Shown here: positions 38,399 to 48,108 of the stretch, in pieces
Position numbering within the stretch: the stretch's first letter is position 1
Layout of the letters: each line of letters opens with the position of its first letter
From: Roseateles toxinivorans
GTDB taxonomy: Bacteria; Pseudomonadota; Gammaproteobacteria; Burkholderiales; Burkholderiaceae_C
DNA: 64,000 bases
Direction: 5' to 3'
Assembly (NCBI GenBank): GCA_945898095.1
Contig: CAMDHE010000003.1
Location: forward strand, 40,544-104,543
The notes under the pieces: model-generated
What the model saw: the letters and a program-made list of their open reading frames with translations, nothing else
What the model was told of the DNA's origin: nothing
The model's database searches: none
Program-made: the position numbers and the translations under genes

Positions 38399-40000
38399 TT
38401 GGCTAAATCGTCTAAAAATGGATTGAGTCCAGCGCCAGCTCAGGCGCCATCATCTCCGATTTTGGAGGTCGAGCTCAAATTCCAAGTGCCAGCAGAGCGG
38501 CGCGATGCAGCGCGGCATTGGGTCACCGGGGATAAACCCGCGAAGCCGCAGCGCTTGCAGGCCTTTTATTTCGATACGGTCGGGCGTAACTTGGCTGCGG
38601 CCGGACTGGCTTTACGGCTGAGATGCGAAGACGGCGCATGGTTCCAGACTTTGAAGGGCGGCGGCAGCGACGGGTTGACCCGCCATGAACATCAAGTCCG
38701 GCTCGAGGCTGGCCCGGCCGAAGGCGAAGAATTCCCGGCGCTCGATCCGTATCGGCATAGTCAGGCGCAAATCTGCGCAAGTTTGAACGCGCTGCTGGCA
38801 ACTCAGCCAAGCGATGCGCTGCAATGCATATTCCGCACCGACATCCAGCGAGGCCGCCGCCAATTGCAGGTCGGTTGTGGCAGCGTCGAGTTGGTATTTG
38901 ACGAAGGCGAACTGCTGGCAGGTTCAGCCGACCAGCCGCAGCGGGCGTCCGTCTGTGAGCTCGAGATTGAACTTCTGTGCGGCCAGCCGCAGGCGGTACT
39001 CGAAGTGGCGCGCCAGCATGCCTTGCGCCTCGGGCTCTGGCTCGACGGACGCAAGAAGAATCAGCTCGGTGACCTGCTGGCGCGCGGATTGACCATGGCG
39101 CCGGCGCGGATGGCCCAGGCGACTGCCATCCATGCCGCGATGAGCGTTCAACAGGCCTTGCAGCAGGTGCTGTGCTCTTGCCAAGAACAGATTCTGGCCA
39201 ACGCCAGCCAGATCGCCAGCGGCAACCATGTGGCCGAGCATGTGCACCAACTGCGCGTTGGATTGCGTCGCTTGCGCAGCGGCCTGCGCTTGTTCGACCT
39301 GCCCGAGCTGGCTGAGCATTCGCTCCGCTCGCAAGCCTTGGCTGAAGGGGCGGCAAACCTGTTCCGGCATTTGGGCGCCGCACGTGACAGCGACATGCTG
39401 GCTGCCGATTGGGCGCCCTTGCTGCAGGCTGCTTTTGTATCGGCTGGGGTCAGTGCGGGCGAGCCCGCTTTCTCCTTGATCAGCCCGATTTCTGAAGCAG
39501 TCCCGCCGGGCTTGGTGCTGCGCGAATCGCCTGCGCAGAATTTCCTGCTGGATCTGTTGGGCATGATCGAGGCGCTCAACGAGCTTGCTCACCCCGACGC
39601 CGAACCAGCGTCGCTGCGCCGCTTGTTGCGTCGGCGTCTGAGGCGCTGGCATGCGCGGGCCTGCGCCGATGCGGTCGGCTTTGCCGAACTCGACGATGAA
39701 GGCCGGCACCGCTTGCGCAAGCGCCTGAAACGGCTGCGCTATGGCATCGAATTTTCTGCCGGTTTGTTCGATGTCGATCGACTGCGCCAGGGCCTCAAGC
39801 CATTGAAACAAGCTCAGCAATTGCTGGGCGAGCTCAATGACCTGACGCTGGCCCTGCAAGCCTGCCAAGCGCAACTGACCCAAGGGCCACAAGCCTGGTT
39901 CGCGCTGGCCTGGTTCAGCACCCGGCGCGATCTGCTCAAACAGCAGGCCTTGCCGCTGCTGCAGGCGTTCGCGGCCGCGCCGGTGCCGTGGAAGGGCTAA
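38399..40000 (+). CDS. CYTH and CHAD domain protein
   Basis: A 533-residue fusion. The N-terminal CYTH (triphosphate tunnel metalloenzyme) domain begins with LEVELKFQVP, a variant of the ExExK motif, and holds TLKGGGSDGLTRHEHQV; such domains hydrolyse or bind triphosphates. The C-terminal CHAD domain is helical and rich in His and Arg (EHVHQLRVGLRRLRSGL; RHRLRKRLKRLRYG), known in relatives to bind polyphosphate. Start is a TTG: AAGGGAG ends 5 nt before TTG 38399; the adjacent TTG 38396 is also possible and there is no ATG before the CYTH domain. Confidence 0.88.
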   Translation: MAKSSKNGLSPAPAQAPSSPILEVELKFQVPAERRDAARHWVTGDKPAKPQRLQAFYFDTVGRNLAAAGLALRLRCEDGAWFQTLKGGGSDGLTRHEHQVRLEAGPAEGEEFPALDPYRHSQAQICASLNALLATQPSDALQCIFRTDIQRGRRQLQVGCGSVELVFDEGELLAGSADQPQRASVCELEIELLCGQPQAVLEVARQHALRLGLWLDGRKKNQLGDLLARGLTMAPARMAQATAIHAAMSVQQALQQVLCSCQEQILANASQIASGNHVAEHVHQLRVGLRRLRSGLRLFDLPELAEHSLRSQALAEGAANLFRHLGAARDSDMLAADWAPLLQAAFVSAGVSAGEPAFSLISPISEAVPPGLVLRESPAQNFLLDLLGMIEALNELAHPDAEPASLRRLLRRRLRRWHARACADAVGFAELDDEGRHRLRKRLKRLRYGIEFSAGLFDVDRLRQGLKPLKQAQQLLGELNDLTLALQACQAQLTQGPQAWFALAWFSTRRDLLKQQALPLLQAFAAAPVPWKG

Positions 40001-40021
40001 CGAAGCGGTAAAATTGCCAGC

Positions 40022-40046
40022 AAGCTGGCTAGCTGGTAAGCTGGCT
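40022..40046 (+). repeat. Direct repeat before the vapB-like gene
   Basis: AAGCTGGCT occurs at 40022-40030 and 40038-40046, 16 bp apart, just before the antitoxin ATG (40050), with a TAAAAT -10-like box at 40009-40014. This is where an antitoxin operator is expected. Confidence 0.45.
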
Positions 40047-40049
40047 CCT

Positions 40050-40355
40050 ATGAAAGCGACATTCGATTTACCAGAAGAGCTGATTCGCGAAATGAAGTTG
40101 CGGGCTGTCATGCAGGGCCGTACGCTGCGCGATCTGGCTGCTGAGTTCATCCGGGTTGGGTTGGGAATGGCAGCACCGCGGCCGCGACAAGCAGCACCGC
40201 ATGGCTCGATGGTCCAGATCGGGCCAGGCGGCTTGCCTTTCATCCTTTGCCGCAGCGATGCAAGGTCTAGCCGGGTAAGCGTAGAAGAACTGCTTGCTGT
40301 TGAGCAAGAAGCGCAATTCAGTGAGGACAGTGAGAGTGCCGGCCTACCTGTTTGA
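40050..40355 (+). CDS. VapB-type antitoxin (ribbon-helix-helix)
   Basis: A 101-residue protein whose first 40 residues, MKATFDLPEELIREMKLRAV then MQGRTLRDLAAEFI, form a ribbon-helix-helix DNA-binding unit; the rest is flexible and would bind the toxin. It lies just before and overlaps a PIN-domain toxin gene, the classic VapBC order. ATG 40050 gives the normal N-terminus; the longer frame starts within the CHAD gene's 3' flank. Confidence 0.8.
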   Translation: MKATFDLPEELIREMKLRAVMQGRTLRDLAAEFIRVGLGMAAPRPRQAAPHGSMVQIGPGGLPFILCRSDARSSRVSVEELLAVEQEAQFSEDSESAGLPV

Positions 40356-40785
40356 CACCAATTTGTGGTTGGCGGCAGTCTTCACCAGCCATCCTTTTCA
40401 TACCGTGGCGCAACAAGCGCTGCAACAGGCCAAGCCCGATCAGCCCGCGGTATGGTGTCGTGCAACCCAGCAAAGCTTTCTAAGGTTGCTGTCTACACCG
40501 GCAATTTCAAAATTCTATGGTGCCGATGGTTTAAGTAACCGCGATGCCTGGGTGGCGCTGGAGGCATTGCAAGCCTTGCCTCAGGTCGGATTTCGGGACG
40601 AGGCGAACGGTTTATACGCCATCTGGCGTCAGTCGGCGGCGCTGGATAGTGCCTCGCCAAAAGTCTGGATGGATGCGTATCTGGCAGCCTTCGCGATCAC
40701 CGGCGGGCTGCGGCTGGTCACGCTGGACCGCGATTTCAGGAACTTCGTGGTGCAAGGGCTGGACCTCGAATTGCTCAGCGGCTGA
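40336..40785 (+). CDS. VapC-type PIN-domain ribonuclease toxin
   Basis: A 149-residue PIN-domain endoribonuclease. LFDTNLWLAA carries the first acidic residue, and LRLVTLDRDFRNF near the C-terminus the last Asp pair; the middle has Asp residues in the expected place (VWMDAYLAAFA). Start is GTG 40336, 8 nt after an AGGA site and 20 bp inside the antitoxin gene; GTG 40330 is an alternative. With its antitoxin it forms a self-regulated growth-control module. Confidence 0.83.
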   Translation: MPAYLFDTNLWLAAVFTSHPFHTVAQQALQQAKPDQPAVWCRATQQSFLRLLSTPAISKFYGADGLSNRDAWVALEALQALPQVGFRDEANGLYAIWRQSAALDSASPKVWMDAYLAAFAITGGLRLVTLDRDFRNFVVQGLDLELLSG

Positions 40786-40800
40786 CAGGTTCAGTCAGCC
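40780..40800. terminator. Hairpin at convergent 3' ends of vapC and the TPR gene
   Basis: GGCTGAC (40780-40786), 7-nt loop, GTCAGCC (40794-40800), overlapping the stop codons of both genes. No T tract. Confidence 0.5.
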
Positions 40801-41564
40801 ATCTCGGCTTTGGCCATCTCGACGTCCAGGCATTCCATCGCGTCGAGTGGCTGGCTTTGTGCAGCTTGGGCGTAGAGCGCTTCGGCTTGCTGCAGACGTT
40901 TGTCGCCTTCGAGCATGATCAGGCCGTTGGCGCGCTCGATCATCGCGATCGCACTGCCCGGGTTCAGCTTCAAGGCCTTCTCGAACAGCTTCAAGCCGGT
41001 CGCTGCATCAGCGCCCTGGGTGCGCCCGAGCAGACGCCCGACCTTGTCGATCACCTCGGCATGAAAGGTGCCCAGAGCGATATGCGCATCGGCATGCCTG
41101 GGCTGTAATTTGATGGTTTTTTCCAGGGCCTGCTTGACTTTGCTGCCGAGGCCCAGGGTCAAAGCCTTGGCGACGCTGATGCCCTGGCTGTAGCGGCCGA
41201 TTGCATAGGCCTGCCAATACCAGGCATTCGGGTTCGCCGGCGCATCGGCCTGCTGTTGATGAGCGCGCTCGGCCACCTCAAGAAACATCTCGAGTTTGGT
41301 CTTTTCTTTTTTCTCCAGGTAATGGGCATAGATCGCCTGCGCCTTGTTGGCCACGGTGATGCCGTCGCCACCTGCAGCCAGCCCGGCGGCACAAGCTTGT
41401 TCGAACTTTCCGGCATGAAAAAGAGTCCAGGCCTTGATGACTTCGACGTCCTCGGGCCAGGGCTCGGCATCGCCGGCATGCAGGCGGGGCCATTGCTTTT
41501 TCAGCGCTGCGGCGCTGTATTGAAAGGCCTTGTTGTCGTAGGGGAAGGCGGTCCATGCAGCCAT
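40791..41564 (-). CDS. Tetratricopeptide-repeat protein, function unknown
   Basis: A 257-residue soluble protein with no signal or membrane segment. TPR-like helices are visible, for example QALEKTIKLQPRHADAHIAL and FEKALKLNPGSAIAMIERAN (about residues 145-220), spaced as in repeats that bind other proteins. AAAGGAG precedes the ATG. It is monocistronic, convergent with vapC and divergent from the ABC transporter. No specific partner can be named. Confidence 0.8.
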   Translation of the reverse strand: MAAWTAFPYDNKAFQYSAAALKKQWPRLHAGDAEPWPEDVEVIKAWTLFHAGKFEQACAAGLAAGGDGITVANKAQAIYAHYLEKKEKTKLEMFLEVAERAHQQQADAPANPNAWYWQAYAIGRYSQGISVAKALTLGLGSKVKQALEKTIKLQPRHADAHIALGTFHAEVIDKVGRLLGRTQGADAATGLKLFEKALKLNPGSAIAMIERANGLIMLEGDKRLQQAEALYAQAAQSQPLDAMECLDVEMAKAEMAD

Positions 41565-41692
41565 TGCAGTCTCCTTTGAACGTCAGCTGAACGCGCATCG
41601 AGGCGATGTTTGTCCAAGGCTTTGTCTGCCTTGATTCTGGCACCATGAAGGCCTTGGCAAGCCCCCTGTTCGGTGCATTTCTTGTCCTTTCT

Positions 41693-41698
41693 TACAAT
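41693..41698 (+). promoter_or_regulatory. -10 box before the ABC-2 transporter genes
   Basis: TACAAT lies 8 bp before the ATG at 41707, which would place transcription start within a few bases of the start codon. The -35 region (TTCGGT, 41669-41674, 18 bp spacing) is poor. Confidence 0.4.
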
Positions 41699-41706
41699 GG
41701 GGCGCT

Positions 41707-42630
41707 ATGCAAGCAGCCATCTCATTCAAAAACGTCAGCAAAAGCTACCGCTCAGGCCAGGTTCGGGCCCTTGATGGCGTCAGTTTCGACATTGCCCAAG
41801 GCGAATTTTTCGGTCTGCTGGGTCCCAATGGTGCCGGCAAGACCAGCTTGATCAGCATCCTCGCCGGTCTGGCTCAGGCCAGCGGTGGGCAGGTGACAGT
41901 GCTGGGCCATGATGTCGTGCGTGACTATGCCAAAACCCGCCGCGCCCTGGGCATCGTGCCGCAGGAACTGGTCTTTGATCCGTTCTTCAATGTGCGCGAA
42001 TTGTTGCGGATCCAGAGCGGCTATTTCGGCGTTCATCGCAATGATGACTGGATCGACGAGTTGCTGGAAAACCTCGGCCTGGCCGACAAGGCCGATGTCA
42101 ATATGCGCCAGCTCTCGGGTGGCATGAAGCGTCGCGTGCTGGTGGCGCAGGCGCTGGTGCATCGCCCGCAGGTGATCGTGCTGGACGAGCCGACCGCGGG
42201 CGTCGACGTCGAGTTGCGCCAGACGCTGTGGCAATTCATCGCCCGGCTGAATCGTGAGGGCAGTACGGTTTTGCTGACCACGCATTACCTGGAAGAAGCT
42301 GAAGCCCTGTGCCAGCGCATCGCGATGTTGAAGTCGGGGCGCGTGGTGGCGCTGAACAGTACCTCCGAGTTGCTGCGAGGACGTGCTTCGACGATGTTGC
42401 GCTTCAAGACCGACGGTGTTTTGCCTGAAGCGTGGCGCGCGCAGGCGCGGGTCACAGGTCGCAGTGTGCAGATCAAGTCGCGCGATGCCGCCGAAGTCGA
42501 GGAGATTCTGGCCGCGCTGCGGCTGGCGCAATGTCCGGTTGAAGATCTGGAGATCGGTCGCGCCGACCTGGAGGATGTGTTTCTGGAAATCATGCAGGAA
42601 CATGCTGCAAACACAGGAGCAGCCGCATGA
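41707..42630 (+). CDS. ABC-2 type transporter ATPase (YadG-like)
   Basis: Cytoplasmic ATPase of a two-gene exporter, 307 residues. Walker A LLGPNGAGKTSLIS, Q-loop GIVPQEL, signature LSGGMKRRVLVAQAL, Walker B VIVLDEPTAGVDVELR and the switch TTHYLEEAE are all canonical, so this subunit should hydrolyse ATP. The extra C-terminal region after residue 230 is usual for ABC-2 members. Permease follows with 4-bp overlap. In Burkholderiales this pair regularly precedes bolA-murA-his; substrate not established. Confidence 0.92.
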   Translation: MQAAISFKNVSKSYRSGQVRALDGVSFDIAQGEFFGLLGPNGAGKTSLISILAGLAQASGGQVTVLGHDVVRDYAKTRRALGIVPQELVFDPFFNVRELLRIQSGYFGVHRNDDWIDELLENLGLADKADVNMRQLSGGMKRRVLVAQALVHRPQVIVLDEPTAGVDVELRQTLWQFIARLNREGSTVLLTTHYLEEAEALCQRIAMLKSGRVVALNSTSELLRGRASTMLRFKTDGVLPEAWRAQARVTGRSVQIKSRDAAEVEEILAALRLAQCPVEDLEIGRADLEDVFLEIMQEHAANTGAAA

Positions 42631-43397
42631 TCGCCAGCCAATTGCGCGGTGCTCGCACGCTTTTGTACAAGGAAGTGTTGCGCTTCTGGAAGGTCAGTTT
42701 CCAGACCGTCGCCGCGCCGGTGCTGACGGCGGTGCTCTATATGCTGATCTTCGGCAACGCGCTGGAAAACCATGTGAAGGTTTACGGCGTGGTCGGCTAC
42801 ACCAGCTTTCTGATCCCCGGCCTGGTGATGATGAGCGTGTTGCAGAACTCATTTGCCAATAGCAGTTCGAGCCTGACCCAGAGCAAGGTCACCGGCAATC
42901 TGGTCTTCCTGCTGGTAACGCCGCTGTCGCATTGGGCCTGGTTCCTGGCCTATGTCGGCGCGTCTATGGTGCGCGGCCTGGTTGTTGGCCTTGGGGTGTT
43001 GACAGTGACCTGCTTTTTTGCCCCCTTAGGCCTGGCGCAGCCGCTATGGATCCTGCTGTTTGCGATCATCGGCTCGGCGATGATGGGGGCTTTGGGGTTG
43101 ATCGCCGGGCTCTGGGCCGAGAAATTCGACCAACTCGCCGGTTTCCAGAACTTCATCATCATGCCGATGACTTTCCTCTCGGGCGTGTTCTATTCGGTGC
43201 ATTCGCTGCCGCCTTTCTGGCTGGGATTCAGTCATCTGAACCCGTTTTTCTACATCATCGACGGCTTCAGGCATGGCTTTTTCGGCGTCAGTGACGTCTC
43301 ACCCTGGTTGAGCCTGTCGGTCGCAGGATCCAGCTTTCTGCTGGTGGCGGGGATTGCGCTGGAGTTGCTGCGGCGTGGCTACAAGATCCGCAGCTGA
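42627..43397 (+). CDS. ABC-2 type transporter permease (YadH-like)
   Basis: A 256-residue inner-membrane protein with six hydrophobic segments. The ABC-2 signature region is seen in FQNFIIMPMTFLSGVFYSVH and FSHLNPFFYIIDGFRHGFFG. It forms a dimer with two copies of the ATPase encoded just upstream (ATGA overlap). No own promoter expected. Confidence 0.92.
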   Translation: MIASQLRGARTLLYKEVLRFWKVSFQTVAAPVLTAVLYMLIFGNALENHVKVYGVVGYTSFLIPGLVMMSVLQNSFANSSSSLTQSKVTGNLVFLLVTPLSHWAWFLAYVGASMVRGLVVGLGVLTVTCFFAPLGLAQPLWILLFAIIGSAMMGALGLIAGLWAEKFDQLAGFQNFIIMPMTFLSGVFYSVHSLPPFWLGFSHLNPFFYIIDGFRHGFFGVSDVSPWLSLSVAGSSFLLVAGIALELLRRGYKIRS

Positions 43398-43440
43398 GCA
43401 ATGCACAGGATAGTCAGCGCCAAGCTTTAGAATGCAGTCC

Positions 43441-43710
43441 ATGTCATCGCCTACGCCAGCTGAGGTTCAGCAATACATTGAAGCAGGTCTTGCCTGCCAA
43501 ACCTGCCAGGTCGAGGGCGATGGGCGGCATTTCTTTGCAACCATCGTGTCGGCAGAGTTCGACGGCTTGAGCCGCGTGCGTCGACACCAGCGTGTCTACC
43601 AGGCCTTGGGCGAGCGCATGCGCGAGCAGATCCACGCTTTGTCCATGAAGACAATTACCCCGGCCGAATGGGCTGCCAGCTCCGAGGCTGGTACAGCGCA
43701 AGTCCACTGA
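43441..43710 (+). CDS. BolA/IbaG family protein
   Basis: An 89-residue BolA-type protein with VEGDGRHFFATIVSAEFDG and the C-terminal RVYQALGERMREQIHALSMK, the helix-strand core of the family. BolA/IbaG proteins work with monothiol glutaredoxins in iron-sulfur handling. ATG 43441 and ATG 43432 are both possible; the later fits homologues better. Situated between the ABC-2 pair and murA, its usual place in this group. Confidence 0.92.
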   Translation: MSSPTPAEVQQYIEAGLACQTCQVEGDGRHFFATIVSAEFDGLSRVRRHQRVYQALGERMREQIHALSMKTITPAEWAASSEAGTAQVH

Positions 43711-43794
43711 TCAATCCCGCTCGAGCGGCGGGTGCCGGCATGGCACAAGTCGCCAGCGGCCAGAACTGTACGAGCAACAGCCAGAGCAACAAGC

Positions 43795-45060
43795 ATGGAC
43801 AAACTCCTTATTCGCGGTGGCCGGTCGCTGGCCGGCGAAGTCTTGATTTCAGGCGCCAAGAACGCAGCCCTGCCCGAACTCTGCGCAGCGCTGCTGACGA
43901 CCGAGCCGGTTACTTTGCACAATGTGCCGCGCCTGCATGATGTCGCGACGATGTTGAAGTTGTTGCGCAATATGGGTGCGACTGCCGAGCGCAGCGAAAC
44001 CCGCAGCGACGAGGTGACGATCAACGGTGGCCTGGTGACCAAGCCGGAAGCGCCCTATGAGCTGGTGAAGACGATGCGCGCATCGATCCTGGCGCTCGGC
44101 CCCTTGCTGACGCGCTTCGGTCATGCCACCGTGTCGCTGCCCGGCGGCTGCGCGATCGGCTCGCGCCCGGTGGATCAGCATATCAAGGGGCTGCAGGCGA
44201 TGGGCGCGCAGATCAACGTCGAGCATGGCTACATCATCGCCAAGACGGCCAAGCTGAAGGGCGCGCGCATCACCACCGACATGGTGACCGTCACCGGGAC
44301 CGAGAATTTCCTGATGGCCGCGGCGTTGGCCGATGGCGAGACCTTGCTTGAAAACGCTGCGCAGGAGCCCGAGATTGGCGACCTGGCCGAAATGCTGATC
44401 GCGATGGGCGCGAAGATCGAAGGCCATGGCAGCAGCCGTATCCGCATCCAGGGCGTCAGCAGCTTGCATGCGCCGAAGTTGCCGCACCGCATCGTTCCCG
44501 ACCGCATCGAGGCAGGCACTTTTCTCTGCGCGGTTGCTGCCGCTGGCGGCAATGTGCTGCTGAAGGGCGCGCAGGCGCAGCACCTCGATGCGGTGATCGA
44601 CAAGCTGCGCGCTGCCGGTGTCAGCATCGAATCGGGTGCTGACTGGATCCGCGTCCAGGCTTCGGGCCGACCGCTGGCGGTGGGCTTCAGGACCAGCGAA
44701 TATCCGGCATTCCCAACCGATATGCAGGCCCAGTTCATGGCCGTCGACTGCATCGCCACCGGCACCGCCAAGATCAGCGAGACGATCTTCGAGAACCGGT
44801 TCATGCATGTCAACGAGTTGGTGCGACTGGGCGCCAGGATCGAAATCGACGGCCACACGGCGGTGGTCACCGGTGTCGAGCGCTTGTCGGGCGCCACCGT
44901 GATGGCGACCGATCTGCGCGCTTCGGCCAGCCTGGTGATCGCCGGTCTGGTGGCCAAGGGCGAAACCGTGATCGAGCGCATCTACCACCTCGATCGCGGC
45001 TATGACCGGATGGAAGACAAGCTGCGCGCAATCGGTGCCGACATCGAGCGGGTGTCGTAA
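43795..45060 (+). CDS. murA: UDP-GlcNAc 1-carboxyvinyltransferase MurA
   Basis: First committed enzyme of peptidoglycan synthesis, adding enolpyruvate to UDP-GlcNAc. The 421-residue protein begins MDKLLIRGG, has [11 protein letters not shown] with the Lys-Asn pair, and the catalytic loop [14 protein letters not shown] with Cys119, the fosfomycin target. The intact Cys predicts normal drug sensitivity of the enzyme. ATG 43795 is chosen over the longer frame from 43732, which has no family likeness. Its stop overlaps hisG by one base (TAATG). Confidence 0.97.
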   Translation: MDKLLIRGGRSLAGEVLISGAKNAALPELCAALLTTEPVTLHNVPRLHDVATMLKLLRNMGATAERSETRSDEVTINGGLVTKPEAPYELVKTMRASILALGPLLTRFGHATVSLPGGCAIGSRPVDQHIKGLQAMGAQINVEHGYIIAKTAKLKGARITTDMVTVTGTENFLMAAALADGETLLENAAQEPEIGDLAEMLIAMGAKIEGHGSSRIRIQGVSSLHAPKLPHRIVPDRIEAGTFLCAVAAAGGNVLLKGAQAQHLDAVIDKLRAAGVSIESGADWIRVQASGRPLAVGFRTSEYPAFPTDMQAQFMAVDCIATGTAKISETIFENRFMHVNELVRLGARIEIDGHTAVVTGVERLSGATVMATDLRASASLVIAGLVAKGETVIERIYHLDRGYDRMEDKLRAIGADIERVS

Positions 45061-45698
45061 TGATCACGCTGGCGCTGTCCAAAGGGCGCATCTTTGAAGA
45101 GACGCTACCGCTGCTCAAAGCCGCCGGCATCACTGTGCTTGACGACCCCGAGACTTCGCGCAAGCTGATCCTGGCGACCAATAGCTCCGAGGTGCAGGTG
45201 GTGATGGTGCGCGCCAGCGATGTACCGACCTATGTCCAATATGGTGGCGCCGACCTCGGCGTGGTCGGCCGCGATGTGCTGCTCGAGCATGGTTGCGAAG
45301 GCATGTACCAGCCGCTCGATCTGAACATTGCTCGTTGCCGCATGAGCGTCGCGGTGCGTGACGATTTCAATTACGCCGCGGCGATCAAGCAGGGTTCGCG
45401 GATTCGCGTGGCGACCAAGTACACCGAAATCGCACGCCAGCATTTTTCCGACAAGGGCGTTCATGTCGACCTGATCAAGCTTTACGGTTCGATGGAGCTG
45501 GCGCCGCTGACCGGCTTGGCCGATGCGATCGTCGACCTGGTCTCGACCGGCAATACCTTGAAGGCGAACCATCTGGTCGAGGTCGAGAAGATCATGGAAA
45601 TTTCCTCGCGCCTGGTCGTCAACCAGGCGGCGTTGAAGCTCAAGCGCGAACCGCTGCGCCGGATGATCGACGCTTTCGCGGCTGCCGTGCAGAAGTGA
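45060..45698 (+). CDS. hisG: ATP phosphoribosyltransferase catalytic subunit HisG (short form)
   Basis: First step of histidine synthesis, joining ATP and PRPP. At 212 residues this is the short form that lacks the C-terminal regulatory domain and needs HisZ, which is not in this window. Motifs: [28 protein letters not shown], and [14 protein letters not shown], the PRPP-binding loop. Starts on the last base of the murA stop; hisD starts 2 bp after its stop. Confidence 0.96.
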   Translation: MITLALSKGRIFEETLPLLKAAGITVLDDPETSRKLILATNSSEVQVVMVRASDVPTYVQYGGADLGVVGRDVLLEHGCEGMYQPLDLNIARCRMSVAVRDDFNYAAAIKQGSRIRVATKYTEIARQHFSDKGVHVDLIKLYGSMELAPLTGLADAIVDLVSTGNTLKANHLVEVEKIMEISSRLVVNQAALKLKREPLRRMIDAFAAAVQK

Positions 45699-45700
45699 AC

Positions 45701-47026
45701 ATGATCAAGCTGCGCCAACTCAGCACGACGGATGCCGGCTTCGAAGCCGATTTCCGGCGCCTGCTGCATTGGTCGGCCGAGACCGACACGGCGATCGAGG
45801 ACCGGGTGGCGCAGATATTGGCCGACGTGAAGGCCAGGGGCGATGCTGCGGTGCTCGAGTACACGGCCCGTTTCGACCATCTGCAGGCGGCGGGCATGGC
45901 CGAGCTCGAACTGACGCAGGACGAGATGCAAGCCGCTTTTGCCGCGATCAGCCCGGCACAGCGCAATGCCTTGAGTACAGCCGCTTTGCGCGTACGCAGC
46001 TATCATGAGCGCCAGAAAATCCACAGCGGCCTGAGCTGGAGTTACCGTGATGAAGACGGCTCGCTGCTCGGCCAGAAGGTCACGCCGCTCGACCGGGTCG
46101 GCATCTATGTGCCGGGCGGCAAGGCCGCTTATCCGAGCAGCGTGCTGATGAATGCGATACCGGCCCAGGTGGCCGGTGTGCCCGAAATCATCATGGTTGT
46201 TCCGACACCGGGCGGTGAGAAGAATCCGCTGGTGCTGGCCGCTGCCCATGTCGCCGGTGTGCACCGGGTGTTCACGATCGGCGGAGCGCAGGCGGTCGGT
46301 GCCCTGGCTTACGGCACGGCGACGATACCGCGCGTCGACAAGATCACCGGCCCGGGCAATGCCTATGTGGCCAGCGCCAAGAAGCATGTGTTCGGACAGG
46401 TCGGCATCGACATGATCGCCGGCCCGAGCGAGATCCTGGTGCTGGCTGACGGCAGCACGCCGCCTGACTGGGTGGCGATGGATCTGTTCAGCCAGGCCGA
46501 GCATGACGAACTGGCGCAGAGCATCCTGCTGTGTCCCGATGCGGCTTATATCGAGCAGGTGCGCCAGGCGATCATCCGCATGCTGCCGCAGATGCCTCGT
46601 CAGGCGATCATCCGCGCGTCGCTCGAAGGTCGCGGCGCGCTGATCCTGACCCGTTCGATGGAAGAAGCCTGCGCGATCAGCAACCGCATCGCGCCCGAGC
46701 ATCTGGAGGTTTCCAGTCGCGACCCGCAGCGCTGGGAGCCGCTGTTGCGCCATGCCGGGGCGATCTTCCTCGGCGCTTACACCAGCGAGAGCTTGGGCGA
46801 CTATTGCGCCGGCCCGAACCATGTGTTGCCGACTTCAGGCACCGCGCGTTTTTCATCGCCGCTGGGCGTCTACGATTTTCAAAAGCGCAGCAGCCTGATC
46901 GAAGTCAGCCAGGCTGGTGCGCAAAAGCTTGGTCCGATCGCTGCTGAACTCGCTTATGGCGAAGGCCTGCAAGGCCATGCGATGGCGGCCGAGATGCGCT
47001 TGAACAAGCCTGGAACTGAAGTTTGA
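45701..47026 (+). CDS. hisD: Histidinol dehydrogenase HisD
   Basis: Zinc, NAD-dependent enzyme for the last two steps of histidine synthesis. The 441-residue protein contains [61 protein letters not shown] with the zinc Gln and His, and APEHLEV, matching the family throughout. ATG 45701 preferred to the in-frame GTG at 45695. Confidence 0.97.
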   Translation: MIKLRQLSTTDAGFEADFRRLLHWSAETDTAIEDRVAQILADVKARGDAAVLEYTARFDHLQAAGMAELELTQDEMQAAFAAISPAQRNALSTAALRVRSYHERQKIHSGLSWSYRDEDGSLLGQKVTPLDRVGIYVPGGKAAYPSSVLMNAIPAQVAGVPEIIMVVPTPGGEKNPLVLAAAHVAGVHRVFTIGGAQAVGALAYGTATIPRVDKITGPGNAYVASAKKHVFGQVGIDMIAGPSEILVLADGSTPPDWVAMDLFSQAEHDELAQSILLCPDAAYIEQVRQAIIRMLPQMPRQAIIRASLEGRGALILTRSMEEACAISNRIAPEHLEVSSRDPQRWEPLLRHAGAIFLGAYTSESLGDYCAGPNHVLPTSGTARFSSPLGVYDFQKRSSLIEVSQAGAQKLGPIAAELAYGEGLQGHAMAAEMRLNKPGTEV

Positions 47027-47028
47027 GC

Positions 47029-48108
47029 ATGCAGCAAGATTTGAATCAATCGATCAACTGCATTCGGGACGATGTGCGCGCAGCCCATGCCTATCCGGTG
47101 CAGTCGAGTGCCGGCATGGTCAAGCTCGATGTGATGGAGAACCCGTTCAGGCTGTCAGCCGAGTTGCAAAGGCAGCTTGGCGAACGCCTCGGTGCCGTTG
47201 CGATCAACCGCTATCCGGCCGAGCGCACGCAGGATCTCGCGCTTGCGCTGGCCCGGCATGCCGGCATGCCCGAAGGCTGTGCGATCACGCTGGGGAACGG
47301 CTCGGACGAGCTGATTTCGATGCTCAGCCTGGCCACTGCCAAGCCCGGCGCCAAGGCGCTGTCGCCGGTGCCGAGCTTTGTCATGTACGAAATCTCGGCG
47401 CGTTACCAGGGGTTGGAATTCATTGGCGTGCCCTTGCGCGCCGACTTCGAGCTCGATGGCCCGGCAATGCTCAAGGCGATTGCTGAGCAGCAACCGGTCT
47501 TGATCTATCTGGCCTATCCGAACAACCCGACCGGCAACCTCTGGGACGCTGACGTGATCGAGCAGATCATCGAGGCGGCGCCAGGTCTGGTCGTGATGGA
47601 CGAGGCCTATCAGCCTTTCGCCTCGGCCGATTCGATGCCGCTGCTGCAGCGCCACCCGCATCTGCTGGTGATGCGCACGATGAGCAAGTTCGGTCTGGCC
47701 GGCGTGCGCATCGGCTACCTGATCGGGCGCGCTGCGCTGATCGCCGAGGTCGAGAAGCTGCGCCCGCCCTTCAATATCGGCGTGCTGAATGCCGAGGCCG
47801 GCCTGTTCGCACTCGAACATGCTGATGTCTATGCGGCGCAGGCTGCCGAATTGCGCGCCCAGCGCGAACTGGTGTTTGCCGCGCTGCAAGCGCTGCCCGG
47901 CGTGCAGCCCTTCCCCAGCCAGGGCAATATGATTCTGCTGCGTGTCGCCGATGCGGCGTACACCTTCGCCGCCATGAAGGCGCGAGGCGTGCTGATCAAG
48001 AATTCCTCGACTGCGCATCCGGCGCTGGCCAACTGCTTGCGCATCACGATCGGCAGCGCCGAAGAAAACCAGGCCATGCTGGCCGCATTGAAGGAAAGCC
48101 TGCCATGA
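47029..48108 (+). CDS. hisC: Histidinol-phosphate aminotransferase HisC
   Basis: PLP enzyme transferring an amino group to imidazole acetol phosphate. The 359-residue protein has [11 protein letters not shown], the substrate segment [20 protein letters not shown] and [15 protein letters not shown] with PLP-binding Lys220. Two downstream Arg residues for phosphate are expected in the C-domain. ATG 47029 preferred; a TTG six bases earlier overlaps the hisD stop. Overlaps hisB by 4 bp. Confidence 0.96.
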   Translation: MQQDLNQSINCIRDDVRAAHAYPVQSSAGMVKLDVMENPFRLSAELQRQLGERLGAVAINRYPAERTQDLALALARHAGMPEGCAITLGNGSDELISMLSLATAKPGAKALSPVPSFVMYEISARYQGLEFIGVPLRADFELDGPAMLKAIAEQQPVLIYLAYPNNPTGNLWDADVIEQIIEAAPGLVVMDEAYQPFASADSMPLLQRHPHLLVMRTMSKFGLAGVRIGYLIGRAALIAEVEKLRPPFNIGVLNAEAGLFALEHADVYAAQAAELRAQRELVFAALQALPGVQPFPSQGNMILLRVADAAYTFAAMKARGVLIKNSSTAHPALANCLRITIGSAEENQAMLAALKESLP

